Assembly: GCF_016862775.1 (NCBI RefSeq)
Contig: NZ_BONP01000024.1
Coordinates: forward strand, 1 to 60,347
Source of the DNA: Cellulomonas phragmiteti
GTDB taxonomy: Bacteria > Actinomycetota > Actinomycetes > Actinomycetales > Cellulomonadaceae
DNA length: 60,347 nucleotides
Direction: 5' to 3'
Part shown: one piece after another, positions 1-7,552 of the stretch
Position numbering within the stretch: position 1 is the first letter of the stretch
Layout of the letters: each line of letters opens with the position of its first letter
The notes under the pieces: generated by a model
Seen by the model: only the letters and a program-made list of their open reading frames with translations
Told to the model about the DNA's origin: nothing
Database searches by the model: none
Program-made: the position numbers and the translations under genes

Positions 1-14
1 CCGCCTGGGCCCCG

Positions 15-63
15 GTGAGAGTGCAATCCAGTCCTCTCACCCCCCGGTGAGAGTGCAATCCAG
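15..63. repeat. Two direct copies of the GTGAGAGTGCAATCCAG repeat
   Basis: The 17-mer GTGAGAGTGCAATCCAG occurs at 15-31 and again at 47-63, a period of 32 bases. CTCTCAC at 34-40 is the inverse complement of the GTGAGAG at 15-21, so the first unit can fold. The same element, with A instead of T at the eighth base, forms a dense array at 36819-37131. It lies downstream of the metal transporter stop at 88. Function unknown. Confidence 0.85.
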
Positions 64-87
64 CCCGCTCGCCCCCGGCACTGCCCG

Positions 88-951
88 TCACGCGCGGGAG
101 CGGGCGCGTCGGCGGGCGAGGTGCGCCGTGAGGACGCCGCGGCGTGGTGCGAGCAGGTGGACGAGCGCGAACACGACGCCCTGGGTGAGCACGATCGTCG
201 CGCCGGAGGCGGTGTCCGCGTAGTAGCTCGCGTAGAGCCCGACGACGCCGCACGCCGCGGCCAGCGACGGGGCGATGATCAGCATGCGCGAGAACCGGTC
301 GGTCAGCAGGTACGCGGTCGCGCCCGGGATGATGAGCAGGGCGACGACGAGCACGACGCCCACGGCCTGCAGCGCGACGACCGCGGTCAGCGCGAGCAGC
401 CCCAGCAGCAGGGCCCCCAGCCGCCGCGGGTCGATGCCGATCGCGTGCGCGTGCAGGGGGTCGAACGCGTACAGCGTCAGGTCGCGGCGCTTGACGAGCA
501 GTACGGCGAGGACCACGGCCCCCAGCACACCGACCTGCACGAGGTCCCCGCCGGAGACGCCGAGCAGGTTGCCGAACACGATGTGGCTGAGGTCGGTCTG
601 GCTGGGCGTCACCGACACCAGCACCAGGCCCAGGGCGAACAGCGACGTGAAGACGATGCCGATGGCCGCGTCCTCCTTGACGCGGCTGGTGTCCCGCACG
701 AACCCGATGAGCACGACCGCGAGCAGCCCGAACACGACGGCCCCCAGCGCGAACGGCGCCCCGAGGACGTACGCGAGCACGACCCCGGGCAGCACGGCGT
801 GCGAGACGGCGTCGCCCATGAGCGACCACCCGATGAGCACGAGCCAGCACGAGAGCACCGCGCACACCACCGACGCGACGACGATCGTCACCAGCGCGCG
901 CACCATGAAGTCGTAGGTCAACGGCTCCAGGAGCAGGTCGAGCCCGCTCAC
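88..951 (-). CDS. Metal ABC transporter permease (ZnuB/MntB family)
   Basis: This 287-residue integral membrane protein is the permease of a Mn/Zn/Fe-type ABC importer. It is almost entirely hydrophobic helices, and the family signature is visible in the GDAVSHAVLPG loop near residue 40 and in the run ALQAVGVVLVVALLIIPGAT near residue 190. The GTG start at 951 is chosen because it overlaps the ATPase stop by four bases (GTGA), which implies translational coupling, and because a longer reading frame upstream would run through the ATPase in the wrong frame. It is the last gene of a three-gene operon in the order binding protein, ATPase, permease. The metal (Mn, Zn or Fe) cannot be decided from the permease. 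Confidence 0.9.
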   Translation of the reverse strand: MSGLDLLLEPLTYDFMVRALVTIVVASVVCAVLSCWLVLIGWSLMGDAVSHAVLPGVVLAYVLGAPFALGAVVFGLLAVVLIGFVRDTSRVKEDAAIGIVFTSLFALGLVLVSVTPSQTDLSHIVFGNLLGVSGGDLVQVGVLGAVVLAVLLVKRRDLTLYAFDPLHAHAIGIDPRRLGALLLGLLALTAVVALQAVGVVLVVALLIIPGATAYLLTDRFSRMLIIAPSLAAACGVVGLYASYYADTASGATIVLTQGVVFALVHLLAPRRGVLTAHLARRRARSRA

Positions 952-1682
952 CGCCCGGCCTCCCGCACGTCGGGGCCGAACGCGAGCGCGAGGTTCTCCG
1001 GGCGCAGCACCTCCTGCGGCGGGCCGTGCACCAGGACGTGCCGGTGCAGCAGCGCGGCCTCGTCGGCCAGGGCGGGCAGCGCGTGCAGGTCGTGCGTCGA
1101 GACGAGCACGGCGGCGCCCGCCGCGGCGAGCTCGCGCAGCAGGCGCGTGATCGTGGCCTCGGAGCGCTTGTCGACGCCGGCGAACGGCTCGTCGAGCAGC
1201 AGCACCGTCGCGCCCTGGGCGAGGCCACGAGCCACGAACGCCCGCTTGCGCTGCCCGCCGGACAGCCGCCCGACCTGCCGGTCGGCGAGCTCGGTGAGCT
1301 CGACGCGCGCGAGGGCGTCGTCGACGGCCGCGTGGTCGACGCGGCGCGGGCGGCGCGTGGTCCCGAGGTGCCCGTACCGTCCCGTCATGACGACGTCCCG
1401 CACGGACAGCGGGAACGTCCAGTCGACGTCCTCGCTCTGCGGCACGTACCCGACGACCCCGCGGCGGCGGGCCGTGGCGGGGTCGTCGCCGTCGACGCGC
1501 ACGGTGCCGGCGTCGGGGCGCACGACTCCCATGACCGCCTTGAAGAGCGTGGACTTGCCCGACCCGTTGACGCCGACGAGCCCGCACACCCGCCCGTGGT
1601 CGAGCGTCAGGTCGGCACCGTCGAGGGCCGGCACGTCGCCGTAGCTGACGTGCAGGTCGCGGACCTCCAGCGCGGCGGTCAC
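948..1682 (-). CDS. Metal ABC transporter ATP-binding protein
   Basis: This 244-residue cytoplasmic ATPase energises the importer. Walker A is GVNGSGKST (about residues 35-43), the signature is LSGGQRKR, Walker B is VLLLDEPFAG, and the switch histidine is in STHDLH. The size fits the ZnuC/MntB ATPase family. The GTG start at 1682 overlaps the binding-protein stop by four bases and its own stop overlaps the permease start by four bases, so all three proteins are probably made in fixed ratio from one transcript. Confidence 0.93.
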   Translation of the reverse strand: MTAALEVRDLHVSYGDVPALDGADLTLDHGRVCGLVGVNGSGKSTLFKAVMGVVRPDAGTVRVDGDDPATARRRGVVGYVPQSEDVDWTFPLSVRDVVMTGRYGHLGTTRRPRRVDHAAVDDALARVELTELADRQVGRLSGGQRKRAFVARGLAQGATVLLLDEPFAGVDKRSEATITRLLRELAAAGAAVLVSTHDLHALPALADEAALLHRHVLVHGPPQEVLRPENLALAFGPDVREAGR

Positions 1683-2608
1683 GAGGAGCGCCCGGCCAGG
1701 CCGTCGACGATGACCCGGACGTCGTGCCGCAGGAGGTCGAGGTAGGTGGGGACGGGGCCGTCGGGTGCCGACAGCGAGTCGACGTACAGGGTGCCGCCGA
1801 GCACGGCGCCGGTCGCCTCGGCGACCTGCCGCATGGGGGCGTCGGACACCGTGGACTCGCAGAACACCGCCGGCACGTCGTGCTCGCGGACGTGGTCGAT
1901 GACGGCCGTGATCTGCCGCGGCGTCGCCTGCTGCTCGGCGTTCACCGGCCAGATGTACCGCTCGGTGAGCCCGGCGTCGCGTGCGAGGTAGGAGAAGGCG
2001 CCCTCGCAGGTCACCAGGGTGCGCTGCGCCGCGGGCAGTGCGGCGAGCGCGGCGACGAGGTCGTCGTGGACCTGCTGCAGCTCGGCGGTGTAGGCCTCGG
2101 CGTTGGCGCGGTAGTCGTCGGCGTGCGCGGGGTCGAGGTCCGCGAGGGCCGTGGCGATGTTCGCGACGTAGACCTGCGCCTGCACCGGGCTCATCCAGGC
2201 GTGCGGGTTGGGGCGGCCGGCGGCCGCGTCGCCCGTGATGTCCAGCACGTCGACGCCCTCGGAGACGACGACGTGCGGCGCGTCGATCCCGTCGACGAAC
2301 TGCGCGAACCACGCCTCCAGGCCCAGGCCGTTGTCGAGCACGAGGTCCGCGCGGCGCGCGCGGGCGACGTCCCCGGGCGTCGGGTCGTACCCGTGGACCT
2401 CGGCACCCACCTGGGTGAGCGACTCGACCCGCAGGTGCTCGCCGGCGACGTTGCGGGCGATGTCGGCCAGCACGGTGAAGGTGGTGAGCACGACGGGGCG
2501 GTGGTCGTCGTCGGCGGTCCGTGGGGTGCAGCCGACGACCAGGGCGAGGGCGGCGAGCACGGCCGCGGCCCGCAGGAGGTGCGGGGTGCGGGGACGTCGA
2601 CCGGCCAT
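1679..2608 (-). CDS. Metal-binding lipoprotein of ABC importer (cluster A-I)
   Basis: This 309-residue protein starts with a lipoprotein signal ending LVVGC, so it should be anchored outside the membrane. The four metal ligands expected in the PsaA/MntA/ZnuA family can be seen: His in EVHGYDPTP, His in NPHAWMS, Glu in TCEGAF and an acidic residue in YVDSLS. There is no long His/Asp-rich loop of the kind typical of many zinc-specific ZnuA proteins, so manganese or mixed specificity is quite possible. It is first in the operon and is preceded by a promoter that places a -10 only six bases before ATG, which suggests a leaderless mRNA. Confidence 0.9.
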   Translation of the reverse strand: MAGRRPRTPHLLRAAAVLAALALVVGCTPRTADDDHRPVVLTTFTVLADIARNVAGEHLRVESLTQVGAEVHGYDPTPGDVARARRADLVLDNGLGLEAWFAQFVDGIDAPHVVVSEGVDVLDITGDAAAGRPNPHAWMSPVQAQVYVANIATALADLDPAHADDYRANAEAYTAELQQVHDDLVAALAALPAAQRTLVTCEGAFSYLARDAGLTERYIWPVNAEQQATPRQITAVIDHVREHDVPAVFCESTVSDAPMRQVAEATGAVLGGTLYVDSLSAPDGPVPTYLDLLRHDVRVIVDGLAGRSS

Positions 2609-2614
2609 GGACGC

Positions 2615-2643
2615 AACCTAGTTTCGGGTCACCGAACTCGCAA
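2615..2643 (-). promoter_or_regulatory. Promoter with internal inverted repeat upstream of the metal importer
   Basis: Reading the minus strand, TTGCGA (2643-2638) and TAGGTT (2620-2615) are separated by 17 bases, and TAGGTT ends six bases before the ATG. The 17-base spacer holds an imperfect inverted repeat, GTTTCGG / CCGAAC, centred near 2629. A repressor bound there would block polymerase, as expected for a metal-responsive regulator such as MntR, DtxR or Zur. The regulator is not encoded here. Confidence 0.5.
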
Positions 2644-2694
2644 GGCGCAGTGATCCGGAAAGCACCCGTCCCCCGGCACTCGTAGGGTGACGCC

Positions 2695-3987
2695 GTGGAC
2701 GAGTACGCGATGACCGGGTTCCGGGTGCGCGAGCACCGCGTCGAGGTCCCCGTCGACCGGGCCGACCCGCACCGCTTCGGCTCGATCGAGGTGTTCGCGC
2801 GCGAGATCGTCGATCCCCACCGGGCCGGGGAGGACCTCCCGCTGCTGCTCTTCCTGCAGGGCGGCCCCGGCGGCATGGGTCCGCGACCCGTGCCGGGCGG
2901 CGGCTGGTGGGCGACGGCGCTGCGCACGCACCGCGTCGTGCTGCTCGACCAGCGCGGGACGGGCCGGTCCTCGCGCGTCGAGGGCGCGGACGTCGCGGCG
3001 TTCGACGACGCCCGCACGGCCGGTGACTACCTCGCGTGCTTCCGTGCCGACGCGATCGTCGAGGACGCCGAGCACCTGCGCCGGACCGTGTACGGCGGGC
3101 GGCGGTGGACGACGCTCGGGCAGTCGTACGGCGGGTTCGTCACGCTGACGTACCTGTCGCGGCACCCCGAGGCGCTCGACGCGTGCTGGGTCACCGGCGG
3201 GCTGCCGCCCGTCGGGGCCACGGCGCGGGACGTGTACGCCGCGACGTTCCCCCGTCAGCTCGCGCGCAACCGGGCGCTGCACCGCGCGTTCCCCGCGGAC
3301 GTCGAGCTGCTCGGCCACCTGGCCGACCGCGTCGCCGCGGGCGGTGTCACGCTGCCGACGGGTGAGCCGCTGACCGTCGAGCGGCTCCAGACCCTCGGGA
3401 TGCCGCTGGGCATGAGCACCGGGATCGACGACCTGCACTGGCTGCTGGACACCGCGCTGGACCGCCGCGGCGAGCCCGCGCCGGGGTTCCTCGCCGAGGT
3501 CGCGTCCCGCACGGGCTTCGCCGCCAACCCGCTGTACCTGGTCCTGCAGGAGGTCATCTACCACTCGGGGCCCCGCGAGCCGGGGTGGGCCGCGGCCGAC
3601 GAGCTCGCGCGGCACGCGTCGTTCGCGACCGGCGCGCGGCCCCTGGCGCTGACCGGCGAGGCCGTGTTCCCGTGGGTGTACGAGCAGGTCGCGGCCCTGC
3701 GGCCGTTCGCGGCGGCTGCCGAGGACCTCGCGTCGCGCACCGCGTGGCCCGCGCTCTACGACGTCGACCGCCTCGCCGCCAACGACGTCCCGGTCGCCGC
3801 CGTCCAGTACTACGACGACCCGTACGTGGACCTCGACCTGGCGCTGACGACGGCCTCGGGCCTCGGCAACGCCCAGGTGTGGATCACCAACGAGTACCTG
3901 CACGACGGCCTGCGCGCCGCCGGGGACACGATCCTCCCGCACCTGCAGGACCTGACGGCGGGTCGCCGGACGGTCACGTCCCGCTGA
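2695..3987 (+). CDS. Proline iminopeptidase-like alpha/beta hydrolase (peptidase S33)
   Basis: This 430-residue cytoplasmic protein has the alpha/beta-hydrolase fold of the S33 peptidases, which release N-terminal proline or similar residues from peptides. The oxyanion segment LQGGPGG appears near residue 58 (usually HGGPG) and the nucleophile elbow GQSYGG near residue 142 supplies the catalytic serine. A C-terminal His in YLHDGL could complete the triad. The GTG at 2695 follows TAGGGT (2683-2688) by six bases, a leaderless arrangement; an ATG at 2710 is the alternative start. It is divergent from the metal importer and probably monocistronic. Confidence 0.85.
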   Translation: MDEYAMTGFRVREHRVEVPVDRADPHRFGSIEVFAREIVDPHRAGEDLPLLLFLQGGPGGMGPRPVPGGGWWATALRTHRVVLLDQRGTGRSSRVEGADVAAFDDARTAGDYLACFRADAIVEDAEHLRRTVYGGRRWTTLGQSYGGFVTLTYLSRHPEALDACWVTGGLPPVGATARDVYAATFPRQLARNRALHRAFPADVELLGHLADRVAAGGVTLPTGEPLTVERLQTLGMPLGMSTGIDDLHWLLDTALDRRGEPAPGFLAEVASRTGFAANPLYLVLQEVIYHSGPREPGWAAADELARHASFATGARPLALTGEAVFPWVYEQVAALRPFAAAAEDLASRTAWPALYDVDRLAANDVPVAAVQYYDDPYVDLDLALTTASGLGNAQVWITNEYLHDGLRAAGDTILPHLQDLTAGRRTVTSR

Positions 3988-4042
3988 CCCGCCGCCCGCG
4001 CCGACGGCGCAGCCTGCGCCTCGGCCCGGCGGACCGCGCCGC

Positions 4043-5890
4043 TCAGGGCCGGCGCGCCCCACCGCCCGCGGGCCCACCGCCGGCCGGCCCACCGCCTGCG
4101 GGCCCGCCGCCCGCGCCGCCGGGCCCACTACCCGTGCCGGCGGACGCGGTCCCCGCGGTCCCGGTCACCTGGACCGTCGCGCCCGTGGCGTCGCCCGAGG
4201 TGAACAGCCCGCCCGTCGCCTCGCCCGAGGCCGTGCCGCCCACGGCGAGGCGGTAGGTCGCCCCGGCGACGACGTCGGCGGAGGAGAAGACGACGTTGCC
4301 GACGTCCGTGCTGGTCTCGAACGTGGCCAGGACCGTGCCGTCCTCGTCGAGGACGTGCACCACCGACCCGGCGGGCACGACCTGGGCCGACGTCAGCGAC
4401 ACGAACGACTGCGCGCCGCCCGCGTCCGGTGTCTGCGCCATGCCGGACGACCCGGCGGCGAGCAGCACGCCGCCACTGACCGTGAACGTGCCGTTGACGT
4501 CGAGCGCGCCGTTCCCGGAGCTGGTGGGGCCGTGCACGACGACCGTCCCGCCGGAGATCGTCGCGGACCCGTTGGAGTCCAGCCCGTCACCCTCGGCGTG
4601 CAGGACGAGGGTGCCGCCGCTGACGACCACCTCGACGCCCTCGACGGCCTGCATCGACTCGGTCGCCGTGGGGGAGGACCCGTTGACGGCGTCGTCGGAG
4701 GCCACGACGGTGACGTCGCCGCCGCTGACGGTGACGGCCTGCGCCTCCAGCCCCTCGACCGACGCGGTGACGTCGACCGTCCCGCCGCTGATCGTCAGCC
4801 CGCCGTCGGCGTGCAGGGCGTCGTCGCCGGCGGCCACCTGCACGTCGCCGTCGGTGACCGTGAGGTTGCCGTCGGAGTGCAGCGCGTCGTCGGCGGCGTC
4901 GACCAGCAGCTGCCCGCCGCCCACGACGAGCACGACGCCGGCGGACACGCCCCGGGGGCTGACCGCCTCGGTGACGGACGCCGCTGCACCGGCCCCGCCG
5001 CCGGCGACGACGCTCACGGCACCGCCGCCGATCAGCACGTCCGTCGTCGCGGTGATCCCGTCGTCCCCGGCCGTCACGTCGAGGGCGCCGTCGGCGACGT
5101 ACACGTAGCCGCGGGTCGCGTCGTCGTCCGCGTCGGACTTCAGGCCGTCGCCGCCGGCCTCGACGGTCACGTCCCCGTCGAGGACGACGAGCGTGTCCTT
5201 GCCGCGCAGCCCGTCGTCGACGGCGGTGACCGTGAGCGTGCCCGAGGCGATGACCAGGTCGTCCTTCGACGCGATGCCGTCGTTCGCGCGGCCCGTGACG
5301 GTCAGCTCCCCCGTGCCCGCGATGGTGAGGTCGGCGGCGGAGAACAGGGCGGCGCTCGGCGCGTCCTCCGCGTCGGCGTCGACGTACTGCACGGCGTCGA
5401 CCAGGGTGTTCGCGGACCCGTCGGCGAGGACCACGACGACCTCCTCGGCGGCGGTGACCTGCAGCGGCGACGTCGTGGACGACGTGATGGACGCGTCGTC
5501 GAGCACCACGGTCACCTGGTCGGTGTCGGTGGTGTCCACGACGACCTGCCCGTCGAGCGTGCCGGTGAGCACGTACGTCCCGGCCGACGTGAGGGTCACG
5601 GTGCCGCCGTCGACGTCGACCCCGTCGCCGTCGGCCGCGGCCGTGGTCCCGTCGAGCGTGACCGTCACCGCGGACGACGCGTCCCACGTGGTGCTCGACG
5701 TCACCCAGGCGTGGTCGGCGTCGAGCTCGGTCTGCAGGGTGGTGCCCGCGGCGGCGGGGTCCGCGGTCGTGGTCGTGGTCGTGGTCGTGCCGGACGACGT
5801 GGTCGACGTACCGGTGGCGGCGACGGAGCAGCCGGTGAGGAGCGCGGCCAGGGCGGCCGGCAGGGCGAGTCGGGTGAGGGTGCGTCGCAT
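4043..5890 (-). CDS. Secreted carbohydrate-binding beta-helix lipoprotein, Cthe_2159-like
   Basis: This 615-residue protein begins with a lipoprotein signal (LLTGCSVAA), then a threonine-rich stretch, then a long run of short repeats of the type GDDGI / ADDALHSDGNLTVTDGDV that build a right-handed beta-helix. This matches the Cthe_2159 family (DUF4353), whose founding member binds polygalacturonate and cellulose-like polymers. The C-terminus is low-complexity, with repeated GGGPA units. It is the last gene after the DUF4956 and VTC-domain genes, 35 bases after the VTC stop. The start is the ATG at 5890, directly before the lipobox-bearing signal. No catalytic residues are recognised. Confidence 0.8.
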   Translation of the reverse strand: MRRTLTRLALPAALAALLTGCSVAATGTSTTSSGTTTTTTTTADPAAAGTTLQTELDADHAWVTSSTTWDASSAVTVTLDGTTAAADGDGVDVDGGTVTLTSAGTYVLTGTLDGQVVVDTTDTDQVTVVLDDASITSSTTSPLQVTAAEEVVVVLADGSANTLVDAVQYVDADAEDAPSAALFSAADLTIAGTGELTVTGRANDGIASKDDLVIASGTLTVTAVDDGLRGKDTLVVLDGDVTVEAGGDGLKSDADDDATRGYVYVADGALDVTAGDDGITATTDVLIGGGAVSVVAGGGAGAAASVTEAVSPRGVSAGVVLVVGGGQLLVDAADDALHSDGNLTVTDGDVQVAAGDDALHADGGLTISGGTVDVTASVEGLEAQAVTVSGGDVTVVASDDAVNGSSPTATESMQAVEGVEVVVSGGTLVLHAEGDGLDSNGSATISGGTVVVHGPTSSGNGALDVNGTFTVSGGVLLAAGSSGMAQTPDAGGAQSFVSLTSAQVVPAGSVVHVLDEDGTVLATFETSTDVGNVVFSSADVVAGATYRLAVGGTASGEATGGLFTSGDATGATVQVTGTAGTASAGTGSGPGGAGGGPAGGGPAGGGPAGGGARRP

Positions 5891-5925
5891 GAGGGGATCC
5901 GTTCCGTGGGGGTGACCCGTGCGGG

Positions 5926-6729
5926 TCAGGGGGTGGGGACGAGGGCGGGCGTGACGTGCCGGTCGAGCACACGGCGCCACGGGGTCGAGGGGAGCCGCGG
6001 CGCCAGCGCGGCCAGGCCCGTGCCGTACTTCGAGACGCGCACGGGCCGGTGCCCGCGCCGCCACAGCAGGCGGTCGGCCGCGGACGGCGTCGAGCCGGTC
6101 TTGGTCTCCACGACGACGGGGCCGGCGAGCCGCAGCTCCGCCGCGCCGGCGCCGCTCCAGGTCAGGCCGGCGTCGACCGTCATCCGCGCGTCGTGGCCCG
6201 GCAGGTCGCCGGCCAGCAGGTACGTGCGGCGGTGGTAGCGGCTGACGAGGGTCGGGGCGAACCGCGGGTCGTCGGCGACGGGGACGCCCGCGGCGCGCAG
6301 GGTGGCGACGACGAACGCGACCGCGTCGGGCGGGAGGCGGTCCCGCAGGGCCGGGTCGTGCCAGGTCCGCGTCTTGACGGTGGTGCCGCGCGGTCCGCGG
6401 GTCTTGACCTCGACGAAGCACGCCCCGGAGTCCAGGTAGCTGCGGGTGCGCACCTTGAAGCGGCGGCGACGGCGGTGCGCGGCACCGAGGTAGCTCGTGA
6501 GGTCCGGGGTGTCGAAGTACACGGACTCGTACGCGAAGTCGTCGCGTCCGTCGATGCGCAGCACGCGCACGTCCTCCAGGTGGTCCTGCAGGTCGAGCAG
6601 CAGGTCGTCGACGGCGGCAGCGGGGACGACGTACTTGCGGTCGACCCGCGTCTGCAGGGACGCGCGCGCGGTGAGCTCGTCGAGGCCGACGCCCGCCAGC
6701 GCCGCGTGCCCGGAGGTCGCGGCGCTCAC
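5926..6729 (-). CDS. VTC-domain protein (polyphosphate polymerase-like)
   Basis: This 267-residue cytoplasmic protein has the VTC/CYTH-like tunnel fold seen in yeast polyphosphate polymerase. Basic and acidic motifs that line the tunnel are visible in order: TRVDRKYVVP near residue 28, YFDTPD, FKVRTRSY, FVEVKTR, VVVETKTG and VSKYGTG. In bacteria these proteins commonly sit beside DUF4956 membrane proteins and CotH or Cthe_2159 surface proteins, as here, and their real substrate is not settled. The GTG start overlaps the upstream DUF4956 stop by four bases. Confidence 0.8.
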   Translation of the reverse strand: MSAATSGHAALAGVGLDELTARASLQTRVDRKYVVPAAAVDDLLLDLQDHLEDVRVLRIDGRDDFAYESVYFDTPDLTSYLGAAHRRRRRFKVRTRSYLDSGACFVEVKTRGPRGTTVKTRTWHDPALRDRLPPDAVAFVVATLRAAGVPVADDPRFAPTLVSRYHRRTYLLAGDLPGHDARMTVDAGLTWSGAGAAELRLAGPVVVETKTGSTPSAADRLLWRRGHRPVRVSKYGTGLAALAPRLPSTPWRRVLDRHVTPALVPTP

Positions 6730-7346
6730 CGGGCGACCCCCGCCGGGACGGCCGTCGCGACGACCGGGCGCTCCCGGACCGGTTCGGCGGTGCGAGGGTC
6801 GTCGTGGTGCAGGGCGTACCGCACCTCGACGCACGTGGTGTCGTTGACGAGGTCGAGGCGCTGCACGTCCACGGCGTGCACGTGGGCGTCGAGCAGGTGC
6901 TCGAGGTGCGCGACGAGCGCGGGCTCCGAGGTGAACGCCTGGTCCAGGACGACGGTCTGCGACCGGTACCGCCGCAGCAGGCGCGGCGAGTCCCCGACCG
7001 CCATGACGCCGACGACCAGCGCCATGAGCGCCACGCCCAGCGGGACGGACGTGATGCCGAGCCCGCCGATGAGGCCGAGCGCGAGCGCCGAGAAGTAGTA
7101 GGCGACCTCCCCCTGCGCGAGCTCGGTGGACCGCAGCCGGATGATCGACAGGACCCCGAACAGGCCCAGCCCGAGGCCCGCGCCGACCGTCACCGAGCCC
7201 AGCGCGGCGGACACGGCCAGGACGCCGACGTTGACGCCGAGGTAGGCGACGACGAGGTCGCGGCGCCGGTGCCGGGGGAGGTAGAGCGCGAACGTGAGGA
7301 TCGTGACCGCGACGAGGTCGGCGGCGAGCAGCGTGAGGTCGGGCAC
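6726..7346 (-). CDS. DUF4956 membrane protein
   Basis: This 206-residue protein has four or five membrane helices in its first 125 residues (for example VAVTILTFALYL and the GLGLGLFGVLSIIRLRSTE segment, which is typical of the family), followed by a soluble tail of about 80 residues. The GTG at 7346 has GGAGAA a few bases upstream. It leads the DUF4956 / VTC / Cthe_2159 operon. Function is unknown; the conserved link with VTC-domain proteins suggests a joint role in polyphosphate or surface-polymer chemistry. Confidence 0.8.
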   Translation of the reverse strand: MPDLTLLAADLVAVTILTFALYLPRHRRRDLVVAYLGVNVGVLAVSAALGSVTVGAGLGLGLFGVLSIIRLRSTELAQGEVAYYFSALALGLIGGLGITSVPLGVALMALVVGVMAVGDSPRLLRRYRSQTVVLDQAFTSEPALVAHLEHLLDAHVHAVDVQRLDLVNDTTCVEVRYALHHDDPRTAEPVRERPVVATAVPAGVAR

Positions 7347-7552
7347 AGGGTTCTCCGGTGGTCGTCGGGTGGGCACCCGTCGTTCAGGTGGACGTCCCCA
7401 TCCAGCCGCAGCGGTCTGTGCGGCCGCTGTGCCGCGGCTGAGGCAGGCCCCTGGATCGGCGCGGGCGAACGGGTGAGGTCCGGGTCGGGGCACCGGTCGA
7501 TCCCGGCAAGTCGGGCATCATGGCGGCACGCCCACCCCCGGAGGACCTCGTC

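Noticed and set aside
121..1644. Long plus-strand frame over the metal transporter
   Set aside because: Shadow of the minus-strand operon; low-complexity composition and no motif.
2629..4128. Long open frame opposite the S33 peptidase
   Set aside because: High GC keeps antisense frames open; the product is Arg/Gly/Pro-rich without any family motif, while the plus-strand protein is a clear hydrolase.
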